From positions 1 through 64,000 of the forward strand of contig JAJDUH010000010.1 in the NCBI GenBank assembly GCA_022826805.1: a stretch of 64,000 nt of DNA. Direction: 5' to 3'. This document shows, piece by piece, positions 34,175-41,227 of this stretch. This stretch comes from Candidatus Poribacteria bacterium. GTDB taxonomy: Bacteria; Poribacteria; WGA-4E; WGA-3G. Every line of letters begins with the position of its first letter. Positions within the stretch are counted from its first letter, which is position 1. A model generated the notes under the pieces. It made no database searches, was not told the origin of the DNA, and worked only from the letters and a program-made list of their open reading frames with translations. A program made the position numbers and the translations under genes.

Positions 34175-34351
34175 ATGGTATTGTTTAAACTGCTCCCGTT
34201 TTTTGGACCACTGTTTGGCTTTGCTATCGGTTGGTTTTTTATGCGTCATACGAACCTCGAAACGCGGCGTAAGAGAGCAACGATTTTGCTTGTACTTGCT
34301 CCGATCGTGTTCCCAGTACTTTTGTTTGTAGTCTTTTTGATTTCCCGGTAA
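34175..34351 (+). CDS. Small membrane protein between nuoL and nuoM
   Basis: 58 residues: two hydrophobic helices (LLPFFGPLFGFAIGWFFM and ILLVLAPIVFPVLLFVVFLI) joined by a basic loop (HTNLETRRKRA). AAGGA lies at the nuoL stop, 9 bases ahead of the ATG, and nuoM begins 24 bases after the stop. The tight fit in the operon and clean membrane topology support a real gene. It is unrelated in sequence to any standard nuo subunit that I know. Confidence 0.65.
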   Translation: MVLFKLLPFFGPLFGFAIGWFFMRHTNLETRRKRATILLVLAPIVFPVLLFVVFLISR

Positions 34352-34375
34352 TGGGCTAAGGAGGATCCCTACGAG

Positions 34376-35887
34376 ATGTTATTGTCCCTAATGATTTTTA
34401 TCCCGCTGCTCGGGATGATTGCTGTTTTACTGCTGCCGCGTGAGTCAGAGGAACTAATCAAACGTGTTACGCTCCTTTTCACGCTCATTCCGCTCGCACT
34501 CGCAGTCGCCTTATTCATATCTTACGACCGCTCGACTGCAGGAACACAGTACATCGTTAATGTTCCTTGGATTGAGGCGTTTAACATCCAATACCACGTC
34601 GGTATTGACGGTCTCAGCGTAACGCTCCTGCTCCTCACCGCCCTCTTAGGTCCTATCTGTGTCATCGCCTCATGGCGCAACATTGAAAAAGGCATCAAGG
34701 CGTATATGGCACTGTTTCTACTGCTTGAGACTGGGATGCTGGGTTTCTTCGCCGCTCTGGACCTGTTCCTTTTCTATGTCTTCTTTGAACTCACACTATT
34801 GCCGATGTATTTCCTGATTGGTGTCTGGGGCGGACCGCGTCGTGAATACGCTGCGATTAAGTTTTTCCTCTACACCCTCTTCGGCAGTGTGCTGATGTTG
34901 GTTGCAATGATTGCAGTTTATCTCAACAGCGGGGCACCGGGGGCGCGGACATTTGACATCCCGACCCTCATTACTTTAGCCGCTACAGAAGGACACGCAC
35001 TCAACAATCTAAACTTCCAGATCTGGGTCTTCCTCGGTTTCTTTATCGGATTTGCGGTTAAGGTGCCGATCTTCCCATTCCATACGTGGCTCCCCGATGC
35101 ACACGTTGAAGCACCGACTGCCATCAGCGTTATCCTTGCAGGCATCCTGTTAAAAATGGGAACCTATGGACTCGTGCGTGTTAACATGGCAATGTTCCCA
35201 CAAGGTATGGATTTTTTCTGTAACGGGACTGGCACTTGGGGCAATAGCTTAGCCATACTCGGTTTCATTAATATCGTCTACGGATCCTTCTGTGCATTAG
35301 CACAAACCGATTTCAAGAAGTTGGTCGCATATTCGAGTATTGGACACATGGGATTCGTTATTTTAGGACTCGCCGCTCGGAATACAGAGGGTGTCACAGG
35401 GGCAATCCTCCAGATGTTCAACCACGGGGTCATTAGCGGGATGCTCTTCCTGCTCGTGGGTGTTCTCTACGACAGAGCACACCACCGTGAGATTAATGGA
35501 TTCGGCGGTCTCGGCGCAAAAATGCCAGTCTACACCGGCATTACCACGCTCGCATTCATGGCATCCTTGGGACTGCCCGGCTTGAGCGGATTTGTCGGAG
35601 AAGCACTCTCCTTACTCGGTGCTTACGACAAATTTAAAATGTTGACTATCTTGTCTACGATAGGTATTGTCGTCGGTGCAGCCTATTTCCTCTGGACGCT
35701 TCAACGTGTTTTCTTAGGAACACTCAATCCTAAATATGAAGCACTCCCCGAAATCAATGGGCGCGAAATCTTGACCTTGGCACCGCTCGGAATCCTAACG
35801 ATTGTCCTCGGTATCTGGCCCAACTTCGCTATCGATATGTTCAGAGAATCCGTTACCAACCTCATCAGTGTATTAGAGGCGATATAG
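34376..35887 (+). CDS. nuoM: NADH-quinone oxidoreductase subunit M
   Basis: 503 residues, middle antiporter-like subunit. Landmarks: QYHVGIDGLSVTLLLLTALL, FYVFFELTLLPMYFLIGVWG with the essential Glu, KVPIFPFHTWLPDAHVEAPT with the channel Lys, and FKKLVAYSSIGHMGFVILGL. About fourteen helices. Strong ribosome site (AAGGAGG). Follows the 58-residue gene. Confidence 0.94.
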   Translation: MLLSLMIFIPLLGMIAVLLLPRESEELIKRVTLLFTLIPLALAVALFISYDRSTAGTQYIVNVPWIEAFNIQYHVGIDGLSVTLLLLTALLGPICVIASWRNIEKGIKAYMALFLLLETGMLGFFAALDLFLFYVFFELTLLPMYFLIGVWGGPRREYAAIKFFLYTLFGSVLMLVAMIAVYLNSGAPGARTFDIPTLITLAATEGHALNNLNFQIWVFLGFFIGFAVKVPIFPFHTWLPDAHVEAPTAISVILAGILLKMGTYGLVRVNMAMFPQGMDFFCNGTGTWGNSLAILGFINIVYGSFCALAQTDFKKLVAYSSIGHMGFVILGLAARNTEGVTGAILQMFNHGVISGMLFLLVGVLYDRAHHREINGFGGLGAKMPVYTGITTLAFMASLGLPGLSGFVGEALSLLGAYDKFKMLTILSTIGIVVGAAYFLWTLQRVFLGTLNPKYEALPEINGREILTLAPLGILTIVLGIWPNFAIDMFRESVTNLISVLEAI

Positions 35888-35903
35888 GAGGTTTTTGTCC
35901 GGA

Positions 35904-37394
35904 ATGCAACCTTTAAGCAACATCGAAAGCCTTCTCTATTTCAGCCCAGAACTTCTGTTAGTTATTTTTGCCATCGCTGTTGTCCTTGTCGATCTCGGTG
36001 TGAAAAATAGAGAGAGTGCCACAGTCGCATATCTTTCCCTTGCAGGCGTCGGATGCGTATTCGTCGCAGTTCTTCTCACACACGGGCAGCTCGGCGACAA
36101 AGATTCTATTTCCCTTTTCTTAGGGATGATTCGACTCGACGCATTCTCCACCTTTTTCAAGATCCTACTGTTGCTCGCAACCGCTGCAACGATCCTTTTT
36201 TCCCTCCGTTCTGAAGAACTCGACGCCCGATTGAAGGGTGAGTACTATGCGCTTCTCCTAGCTATCACCCTCGGAATGTTCCTGATGGCATCTTCAACCA
36301 ACCTGCTGATGATATTCATTTCGTTGGAAACGGTGAGTTTGACCTCCTACATTCTCGCTGGATTCTTGACGCATAACCCGCGCTCAAGTGAAGCGGCGTT
36401 CAAATACATCACGTACGGTGCGGTCGCCTCTGGAACAATGCTCTTCGGGCTCTCTCTCCTGTTCGGAATGACGGGAACAGGTGACCTTGGACAAATTAGC
36501 ACAAGACTCACTGAACTATTCGCATCAGGCGAAGTCTATTCACTTGCTGTGCTGATTGCGATAATCTTCGTCCTCGCGGGAGTCGGCTACAAAATAGCCT
36601 CCGTCCCGTTCCACATGTGGTCCCCCGATGTTTACGAAGGCGCACCTATCCCGATAACTGCGTTCCTATCCGTCGCCTCAAAATCCGCCGGATTTGCCTT
36701 GTTCATCAGGTTCTTCTATTCCGGATTTGGCAGTGCTGAAGTCATGCAATCCGTCGATTGGACGCTCATGTTAGCGATCGTCTCTGCTTTGACGATGACC
36801 GTCGGGAACCTTGCAGCGCTGCCACAACAAAACGTGAAACGTCTACTGGCATATTCAAGCATCGCCCACGGCGGTTATCTGTTGATGGGAGGGGTCCTGC
36901 TCACATCTGAAGGTATCGGCGCGATCCTCTTCTACCTCGTTGTCTACCTCTTTATGAACCTGGGAGCATTCTATGTCGTTGTTTTGATTGCAAACGAGGA
37001 AGGCAGCGAAATGATCGAGGGATACCGAGGACTCGCCTCGCGGGCACCGTTAGTCGCTGGAGCGATGGCTATCTTCCTCTTCTCGCTCACTGGCATCCCG
37101 CCGTTTGCTGGCTTTTTCGGCAAATGGCTCCTCTTTGCGGCTGTCCTTGAGCAGGGATATTACTGGTTGGCATTTGTCGGTTTGCTAAACAGCGTGGTTT
37201 CGCTTTACTACTACGCTCGCATCGTGAAGGCAATGTATCTCGAAAGTGCCGATGAGGAAACAACACCTGCCTCCTTCTCCACTGGTACTTTTGCCCTATT
37301 GAGCGTCTTCGTAATCCCGACAATCCTCATCGGGTTCATCAATATTTTTTACACCTTTTCGAACATTTCAGTCTCAGTAATACCGATGCAGTAA
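35904..37394 (+). CDS. nuoN: NADH-quinone oxidoreductase subunit N
   Basis: 496 residues, antiporter-like subunit. Landmarks: FISLETVSLTSYILAGFL, KIASVPFHMWSPDVYEGAPI, VKRLLAYSSIAHGGYLLMGG and FSLTGIPPFAGFFGKWLLF. AGGAGG (35886-35891) serves either the TTG at 35895 (very close) or the ATG at 35904; the ATG is preferred. Last gene of the complex I cluster. Confidence 0.93.
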   Translation: MQPLSNIESLLYFSPELLLVIFAIAVVLVDLGVKNRESATVAYLSLAGVGCVFVAVLLTHGQLGDKDSISLFLGMIRLDAFSTFFKILLLLATAATILFSLRSEELDARLKGEYYALLLAITLGMFLMASSTNLLMIFISLETVSLTSYILAGFLTHNPRSSEAAFKYITYGAVASGTMLFGLSLLFGMTGTGDLGQISTRLTELFASGEVYSLAVLIAIIFVLAGVGYKIASVPFHMWSPDVYEGAPIPITAFLSVASKSAGFALFIRFFYSGFGSAEVMQSVDWTLMLAIVSALTMTVGNLAALPQQNVKRLLAYSSIAHGGYLLMGGVLLTSEGIGAILFYLVVYLFMNLGAFYVVVLIANEEGSEMIEGYRGLASRAPLVAGAMAIFLFSLTGIPPFAGFFGKWLLFAAVLEQGYYWLAFVGLLNSVVSLYYYARIVKAMYLESADEETTPASFSTGTFALLSVFVIPTILIGFINIFYTFSNISVSVIPMQ

Positions 37395-37416
37395 ATTTCC
37401 ATGGCTTCGCTTTGTC

Positions 37417-37456
37417 TTGCACAAGGCTTTGCTTTCAAGGTATAATGTCTTGAAAG
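37417..37456 (+). promoter_or_regulatory. Promoter with operator-like palindrome over the -10
   Basis: -35 TTGCAC (37417-37422), 18-base spacer, -10 TATAAT (37441-37446). Perfect 8-base arms CTTTCAAG (37432-37439) and CTTGAAAG (37449-37456) straddle the -10, the usual position for a repressor site. It is followed by the 33-codon gene. Confidence 0.55.
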
Positions 37457-37480
37457 ATTGAGGCATTGGAAGGAATAGTA

Positions 37481-37582
37481 ATGAACTGGATGGAATGGGT
37501 TATAACTGGTGTGTTTATTGCTTTTCTTGCGGGCTTGGGAACAATCGTAGGCACTGCTATAAGACACGCTAAAAAAAGTTGA
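37481..37582 (+). CDS. Membrane microprotein (33 residues)
   Basis: MNWMEWVITGVFIAFLAGLG, then a basic tail ending RHAKKS. One clear transmembrane helix. It has its own promoter at 37417 and a ribosome site (GGAAGGAATAGTA before ATG). Its size and one-helix topology recall regulatory microproteins or type-I toxins, but no family is recognised. The following stretch up to 37751 holds nothing that I can identify. Confidence 0.5.
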   Translation: MNWMEWVITGVFIAFLAGLGTIVGTAIRHAKKS

Positions 37583-37751
37583 ATTGCTCAGGTGCATTTA
37601 GTTTTCCATATTTACTTTATGTATGTGCCTCTTATTCCACTGTAGGAGCGAGCTGTGCCCGCGATATTGCCTAAAAACATTAACATCTGTCAACGAAAAC
37701 CGAGATCGGAATCGAGAACTGAATAGCTCTATTGAATTGCTTATCTGTAAT

Positions 37752-37780
37752 TGACAAAGGTAGTTTATTAAGATATACTT
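37752..37780 (+). promoter_or_regulatory. Promoter of the tRNA pair
   Basis: -35 TTGACA (37752-37757), 17-base spacer, -10 TATACT (37775-37780), 33 bases before the first tRNA. Confidence 0.7.
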
Positions 37781-37813
37781 AAAAACAGCGCGTCAATAAT
37801 AAACGTACATCAA

Positions 37814-37884
37814 TGCCCGGTCGTCTAATGGTAGGACGCGTGGCTCTGGACCACGTAGTGAAGGTTCGAGTCCTTCCCGGGCAG
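37814..37884 (+). tRNA. tRNA-Gln (anticodon CTG)
   Basis: Acceptor arm TGCCCGG with CCGGGCA and discriminator G. D arm around GTC...GAC. Anticodon stem CGTGG-CTCTGGA-CCACG with CTG at positions 34-36. T arm GAAGG-TTCGAGT-CCTTC. CCA is not encoded. Confidence 0.92.
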
Positions 37885-37905
37885 TTCCTTCTGTTATATC
37901 AATAT

Positions 37906-37977
37906 GCCGCTATCGTCTAGGGGTCAGGACGGGTGGTTCTCAGCCACCAAACCGGGGTTCGAATCCCCGTAGCGGTA
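37906..37977 (+). tRNA. tRNA-Glu (anticodon CTC)
   Basis: Acceptor arm GCCGCTA with TAGCGGT (first pair a G-T wobble). D arm GTC...GAC. Anticodon stem GGTGG-TTCTCAG-CCACC with CTC at positions 34-36. T arm CGGGG-TTCGAAT-CCCCG. CCA is not encoded. It lies 21 bases after tRNA-Gln. Confidence 0.92.
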
Positions 37978-37992
37978 TTTCTTCACCTATAA

Positions 37993-38026
37993 GAGCGGTG
38001 CCACACTTTGGGACCGCTCATTTTTT
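37993..38026 (+). terminator. Intrinsic terminator of the tRNA unit
   Basis: GAGCGGT (37993-37999), 13-base loop, ACCGCTC (38013-38019), then ATTTTTT. A standard Rho-independent form. Confidence 0.8.
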
Positions 38027-38053
38027 CACGTCTCCGCAAAAAGGCGATTTCAG

Positions 38054-38374
38054 ATGAAACCGACACAAACGTTAGTGGAAGCACAAAATCAGTTGTTTGC
38101 ATCTATCCGGTCCCTTGCAAAGCAAATGACTTATCATGCCTACCCCACCCATTGCAATTCAGGTAAAGATGTCCTCGCAAAAGCACAGCAAAATTTCTTA
38201 AATGCTGTCCGCGGCTACGCAGAAACATTGGTTTACGATGCTTATTCCCGTTATGATTCGGATGAAGAAGCATTTTTTACCCGCGAAGCTTACGAAGAAC
38301 TTATGGAAGCACTTGCGGATGATGACGTGATTCCAATGGAAGAAATCGCCGAGGAGCTGGGAATCAAATGGTGA
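38054..38374 (+). CDS. Putative antitoxin of a ParE/RelE-type pair
   Basis: 106 residues, acidic and helical (LAKAQQNFLNAVRGYAETLV, then YDAYSRYDSDEEAFFTREAY). It ends MEEIAEELGIKW. The last codons overlap the ATG of the downstream toxin-like gene by 7 bases, typical of toxin-antitoxin operons. No DNA-binding motif is obvious. The segment GYAETLVYDAYSR resembles RYTEQLILEAYAR in the third gene (38659), so these two may be related. Confidence 0.65.
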   Translation: MKPTQTLVEAQNQLFASIRSLAKQMTYHAYPTHCNSGKDVLAKAQQNFLNAVRGYAETLVYDAYSRYDSDEEAFFTREAYEELMEALADDDVIPMEEIAEELGIKW

Positions 38375-38619
38375 GGTTAGGATGGAGGAAACAGGCCCGC
38401 TCTGTTTTCGTGAAATTAGATGGGTCCATCCAGAGGCGTATTACTGACAAACTCCGAGAGATAATAGAAAATGCCGAAGATTATCCACATCGTCCCCTCA
38501 GAAAAAACTTTGCTGGCAACTTTAAACTGCGAGTCGGAATCTACTGGATAATTTATACTTACGAAAAAAACGCTCTGATTGTCCAAAGCGTCCAGCGACG
38601 TGACAAAGGGTACAGGTAG
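38368..38619 (+). CDS. ParE/RelE-family toxin
   Basis: 83 residues with the compact RelE/ParE fold: LGWRKQARSVFVKLDGSIQR, then DKLREIIENAEDYPHRPLRK, and the core strand LRVGIYWIIYTYEKNALIVQ with terminal RRDKGYR. This family either cuts mRNA at the ribosome (RelE) or inhibits gyrase (ParE). Sequence alone does not decide which. The start overlaps the antitoxin stop. Confidence 0.8.
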   Translation: MVRLGWRKQARSVFVKLDGSIQRRITDKLREIIENAEDYPHRPLRKNFAGNFKLRVGIYWIIYTYEKNALIVQSVQRRDKGYR

Positions 38620-38658
38620 AAAAACCCGCCCAAATTAAACCCATGAGAGGAATATCCA

Positions 38659-38880
38659 ATGTCTAACACAGATGAATCACAAGAATTAATATCAACGCTA
38701 GAAAGGTATACAGAGCAGTTAATCCTTGAAGCATACGCGCGCGCGTCCCAGAATGAAAACGATGAACTCAGTGATGAGATTCTTAAAGAAATTGCGGATG
38801 CCGTTGCAAGACAACTCATTGCTGCTGTAAAGACATCTATTGAACCTTTGCAGAATCCGGTAGAATCTATATCAGACTAA
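38659..38880 (+). CDS. Small protein resembling the antitoxin N-terminus
   Basis: 73 residues, highly acidic and helical (STLERYTEQLILEAYARASQ, then DELSDEILKEIADAVARQLI). It begins 39 bases after the toxin, with GAGAGG ahead of ATG. It shares the Y-x-E-x-L-x-x-x-AY-x-R pattern with the 106-residue gene and could be a spare antitoxin or regulator. Confidence 0.55.
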   Translation: MSNTDESQELISTLERYTEQLILEAYARASQNENDELSDEILKEIADAVARQLIAAVKTSIEPLQNPVESISD

Positions 38881-38964
38881 TAGGCACGGGCAGACACTGA
38901 GATCTGCCCATTGTCTTATGTTATAAATGGTAGTGTCCTATTCACAAAGCTGGAGAAAAAACGA

Positions 38965-41028
38965 ATGCACGATACTCTTCAACACACCAACCGCCTTATC
39001 CACGAAACAAGTCCTTATCTGCTCCAGCATGCATATAACCCCGTCGACTGGTATCCGTGGGGCGAAGAAGCACTGACACGCGCCAAGCAAGAGCAGAAGC
39101 CTATCCTCCTGAGCATCGGTTACTCCGCGTGCCACTGGTGCCACGTCATGGAACGCGAATCCTTTGAAAACGAGGAAATCGCAGCGGTTATGAACGAACT
39201 CTTCATCAACATCAAGGTCGATAGAGAAGAACGTCCGGATTTAGATGAAATCTACATGAACGCTGTCCAAGTCATGACGCGTCAAGGCGGCTGGCCCATG
39301 ACCGTCTTTCTTACCCCCGATCTGAAACCTTTCTACGGCGGGACCTATTATCCACCCACCGATCGGTACGGTAGACCTGGGTTTCCGAAAGTGATGCACG
39401 CCGTCGCAGAGGCGTTCAGCGGTCAGAACGCGCAGGTCCTGCAGCAAGCCGAGCAAATTACCACCCATCTCGAGCAGATAAGCAATGTCGTTGATCCGCA
39501 CCACTATGAACTCACTGAACAACTCATGACCGATGCCTTCCAACACTACCGCTCCCAATTCGACTCGCACCACGGCGGATTCGGCAATGCTCCCAAATTT
39601 CCACCCAGTATGGGATTGCCTTTTCTACTTCGTTATTGGCACCACAGCGGTAACGCCAATGCTTTAGAAATGGTCGAACTCACGCTGGAGAAGATGGCAC
39701 GCGGTGGTATGTATGACCAGCTCGGTGGCGGTTTCCACCGATACTCCACAGATGCCCACTGGCTTGTCCCGCACTTTGAGAAGATGCTGTACGACAATGC
39801 CCAACTCGTCGTCGCCTATTTTGAGGCGTATCAAGCCACCCAAAAATCCTTCTATCGTGATATAGCGACGGAAACACTTGACTACGTTCTCCGTGAGATG
39901 TACGACGCAGAGAACGGCGGTTTCTACTCCACGCAAGATGCGGATAGTGAAGGCGTAGAGGGCAAGTTCTTCGTCTGGGAGCCGAACGACGTTGAAGACA
40001 TCATCGGCGAAGAAAACGCCGAAATCTTCTGTGAGTATTATGACATCACCCCACAAGGCAACTTTGAGGGAGAAAACATTCTCCACGTCCAAGCACCGCC
40101 TGACATTTTTGCCCGAAAACTCCGTATGGAGGTCGAAGAACTGGAGGCGCTCCTCACAGACGGAAAACAAAAACTATTTGAAGCGAGGGAAAAACGAATT
40201 AAACCCGGACTGGACGATAAAATCCTAACCAGCTGGAACGGCATCATGATCCGCGGTATGGCGATGGGATACCAACTGACCAGAAAACCCGAATACCTTG
40301 AGGCGTGTGAAAAATCCGCTGAATTCGTTTTGACGACGCTATCCCAAGACAACGGTCTTCTCTTACGCACCTACCGTTCAGGCAAAAGCCACCTCAACGC
40401 CTATCTTGAGGACTATGCTTATTTCATCGCCGGGTTAATCGCGCTCTACGAAGCCAGTTTTGAATCAAGATGGCTCACGGAAGCCGAACGCCTCGCACAT
40501 CTTATGATAGACCAATTCGGAGACGACGCAGGCGACGGATTCTTCTTCACCGGTAAAGCACACGAAACGCTCATCGTCCAATCCAAATCTGCTTACGACG
40601 GTGCCACGCCATCTGGCGCATCCATGGCGATTCATAGCCTTTTGCGGCTTGCCAAACACCTCGATAAACCCGAATTCCACGACAAAGCCGTTGAGACCTT
40701 GTCGCTTTACTTCCAGCAGATGGAGGCGATGCCTTCCGGGTCAGGACAACTACTCTGTGAGTTAGCGTTCCTGCTATCAACACCGAAAGAGATTGCCATT
40801 GTTGGTCCGAAAGGCGATGCGGAAACGGAGGCGATGTTAGCAGCGTTACACAATACGTATCAACCCAACAAAATTGTCGCCTTAAGTGAATCCGCCGATG
40901 GACAGACGCTACCACTCCTCGCCGGTAAAACCCAAGTTGACAACACAGCAACGGCGTACGTCTGCGAAAATTACGTCTGTCAGGCTCCAACGACGGATAT
41001 TGAAACATTTGTAGAACTGCTAAAATAA
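38965..41028 (+). CDS. Thioredoxin-domain protein of the DUF255 / YyaL (SPATA20-like) family
   Basis: 687 residues. It begins [20 protein letters not shown], family-defining, then a thioredoxin-like CxxC ([16 protein letters not shown]) and [39 protein letters not shown] completes the N-terminal domain. The C-terminal half is an alpha/alpha-barrel resembling GlcNAc epimerase or glycosidase folds ([34 protein letters not shown]). The function is unknown. The ATG at 38965 follows TGGAG and gives the family's usual N-terminus. Confidence 0.88.
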   Translation: MHDTLQHTNRLIHETSPYLLQHAYNPVDWYPWGEEALTRAKQEQKPILLSIGYSACHWCHVMERESFENEEIAAVMNELFINIKVDREERPDLDEIYMNAVQVMTRQGGWPMTVFLTPDLKPFYGGTYYPPTDRYGRPGFPKVMHAVAEAFSGQNAQVLQQAEQITTHLEQISNVVDPHHYELTEQLMTDAFQHYRSQFDSHHGGFGNAPKFPPSMGLPFLLRYWHHSGNANALEMVELTLEKMARGGMYDQLGGGFHRYSTDAHWLVPHFEKMLYDNAQLVVAYFEAYQATQKSFYRDIATETLDYVLREMYDAENGGFYSTQDADSEGVEGKFFVWEPNDVEDIIGEENAEIFCEYYDITPQGNFEGENILHVQAPPDIFARKLRMEVEELEALLTDGKQKLFEAREKRIKPGLDDKILTSWNGIMIRGMAMGYQLTRKPEYLEACEKSAEFVLTTLSQDNGLLLRTYRSGKSHLNAYLEDYAYFIAGLIALYEASFESRWLTEAERLAHLMIDQFGDDAGDGFFFTGKAHETLIVQSKSAYDGATPSGASMAIHSLLRLAKHLDKPEFHDKAVETLSLYFQQMEAMPSGSGQLLCELAFLLSTPKEIAIVGPKGDAETEAMLAALHNTYQPNKIVALSESADGQTLPLLAGKTQVDNTATAYVCENYVCQAPTTDIETFVELLK

Positions 41029-41077
41029 GCATTATACGCTCCCGCAAGCACCTCAAACAGTTCGCTTTTCTTCCGCT

Positions 41078-41099
41078 GGCGAGGTTTATCAACCTCGCC
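41078..41099 (+). terminator. GC-rich hairpin after the DUF255 gene
   Basis: GGCGAGGTT (41078-41086), tetraloop TATC, AACCTCGCC (41091-41099). Same 9-base stem and 4-base loop geometry as the hairpin inside the MITE at 2750-2771. No T-tract follows. Confidence 0.5.
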
Positions 41100-41131
41100 A
41101 CCCCTCAACCCCGCTTCTCCCAAGTTTCGGC

Positions 41132-41160
41132 TTGCAACTCCAACATACCTTTGATATAAT
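41132..41160 (+). promoter_or_regulatory. Promoter of the defence island
   Basis: -35 TTGCAA (41132-41137), 17-base spacer, perfect -10 TATAAT (41155-41160), 67 bases before the restriction gene. Confidence 0.65.
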
Positions 41161-41227
41161 ATCGCCACAGAAAACAGAAAACCGATTCCTGCCCCTGATA
41201 AAGGGGTTAGGTAGAAAACTAACTATC

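Noticed and set aside
37584..37751. Possible CRISPR or other repeats between the microprotein and the tRNAs
   Set aside because: No regular repeats or spacers are present, and no array was seen anywhere in the window.
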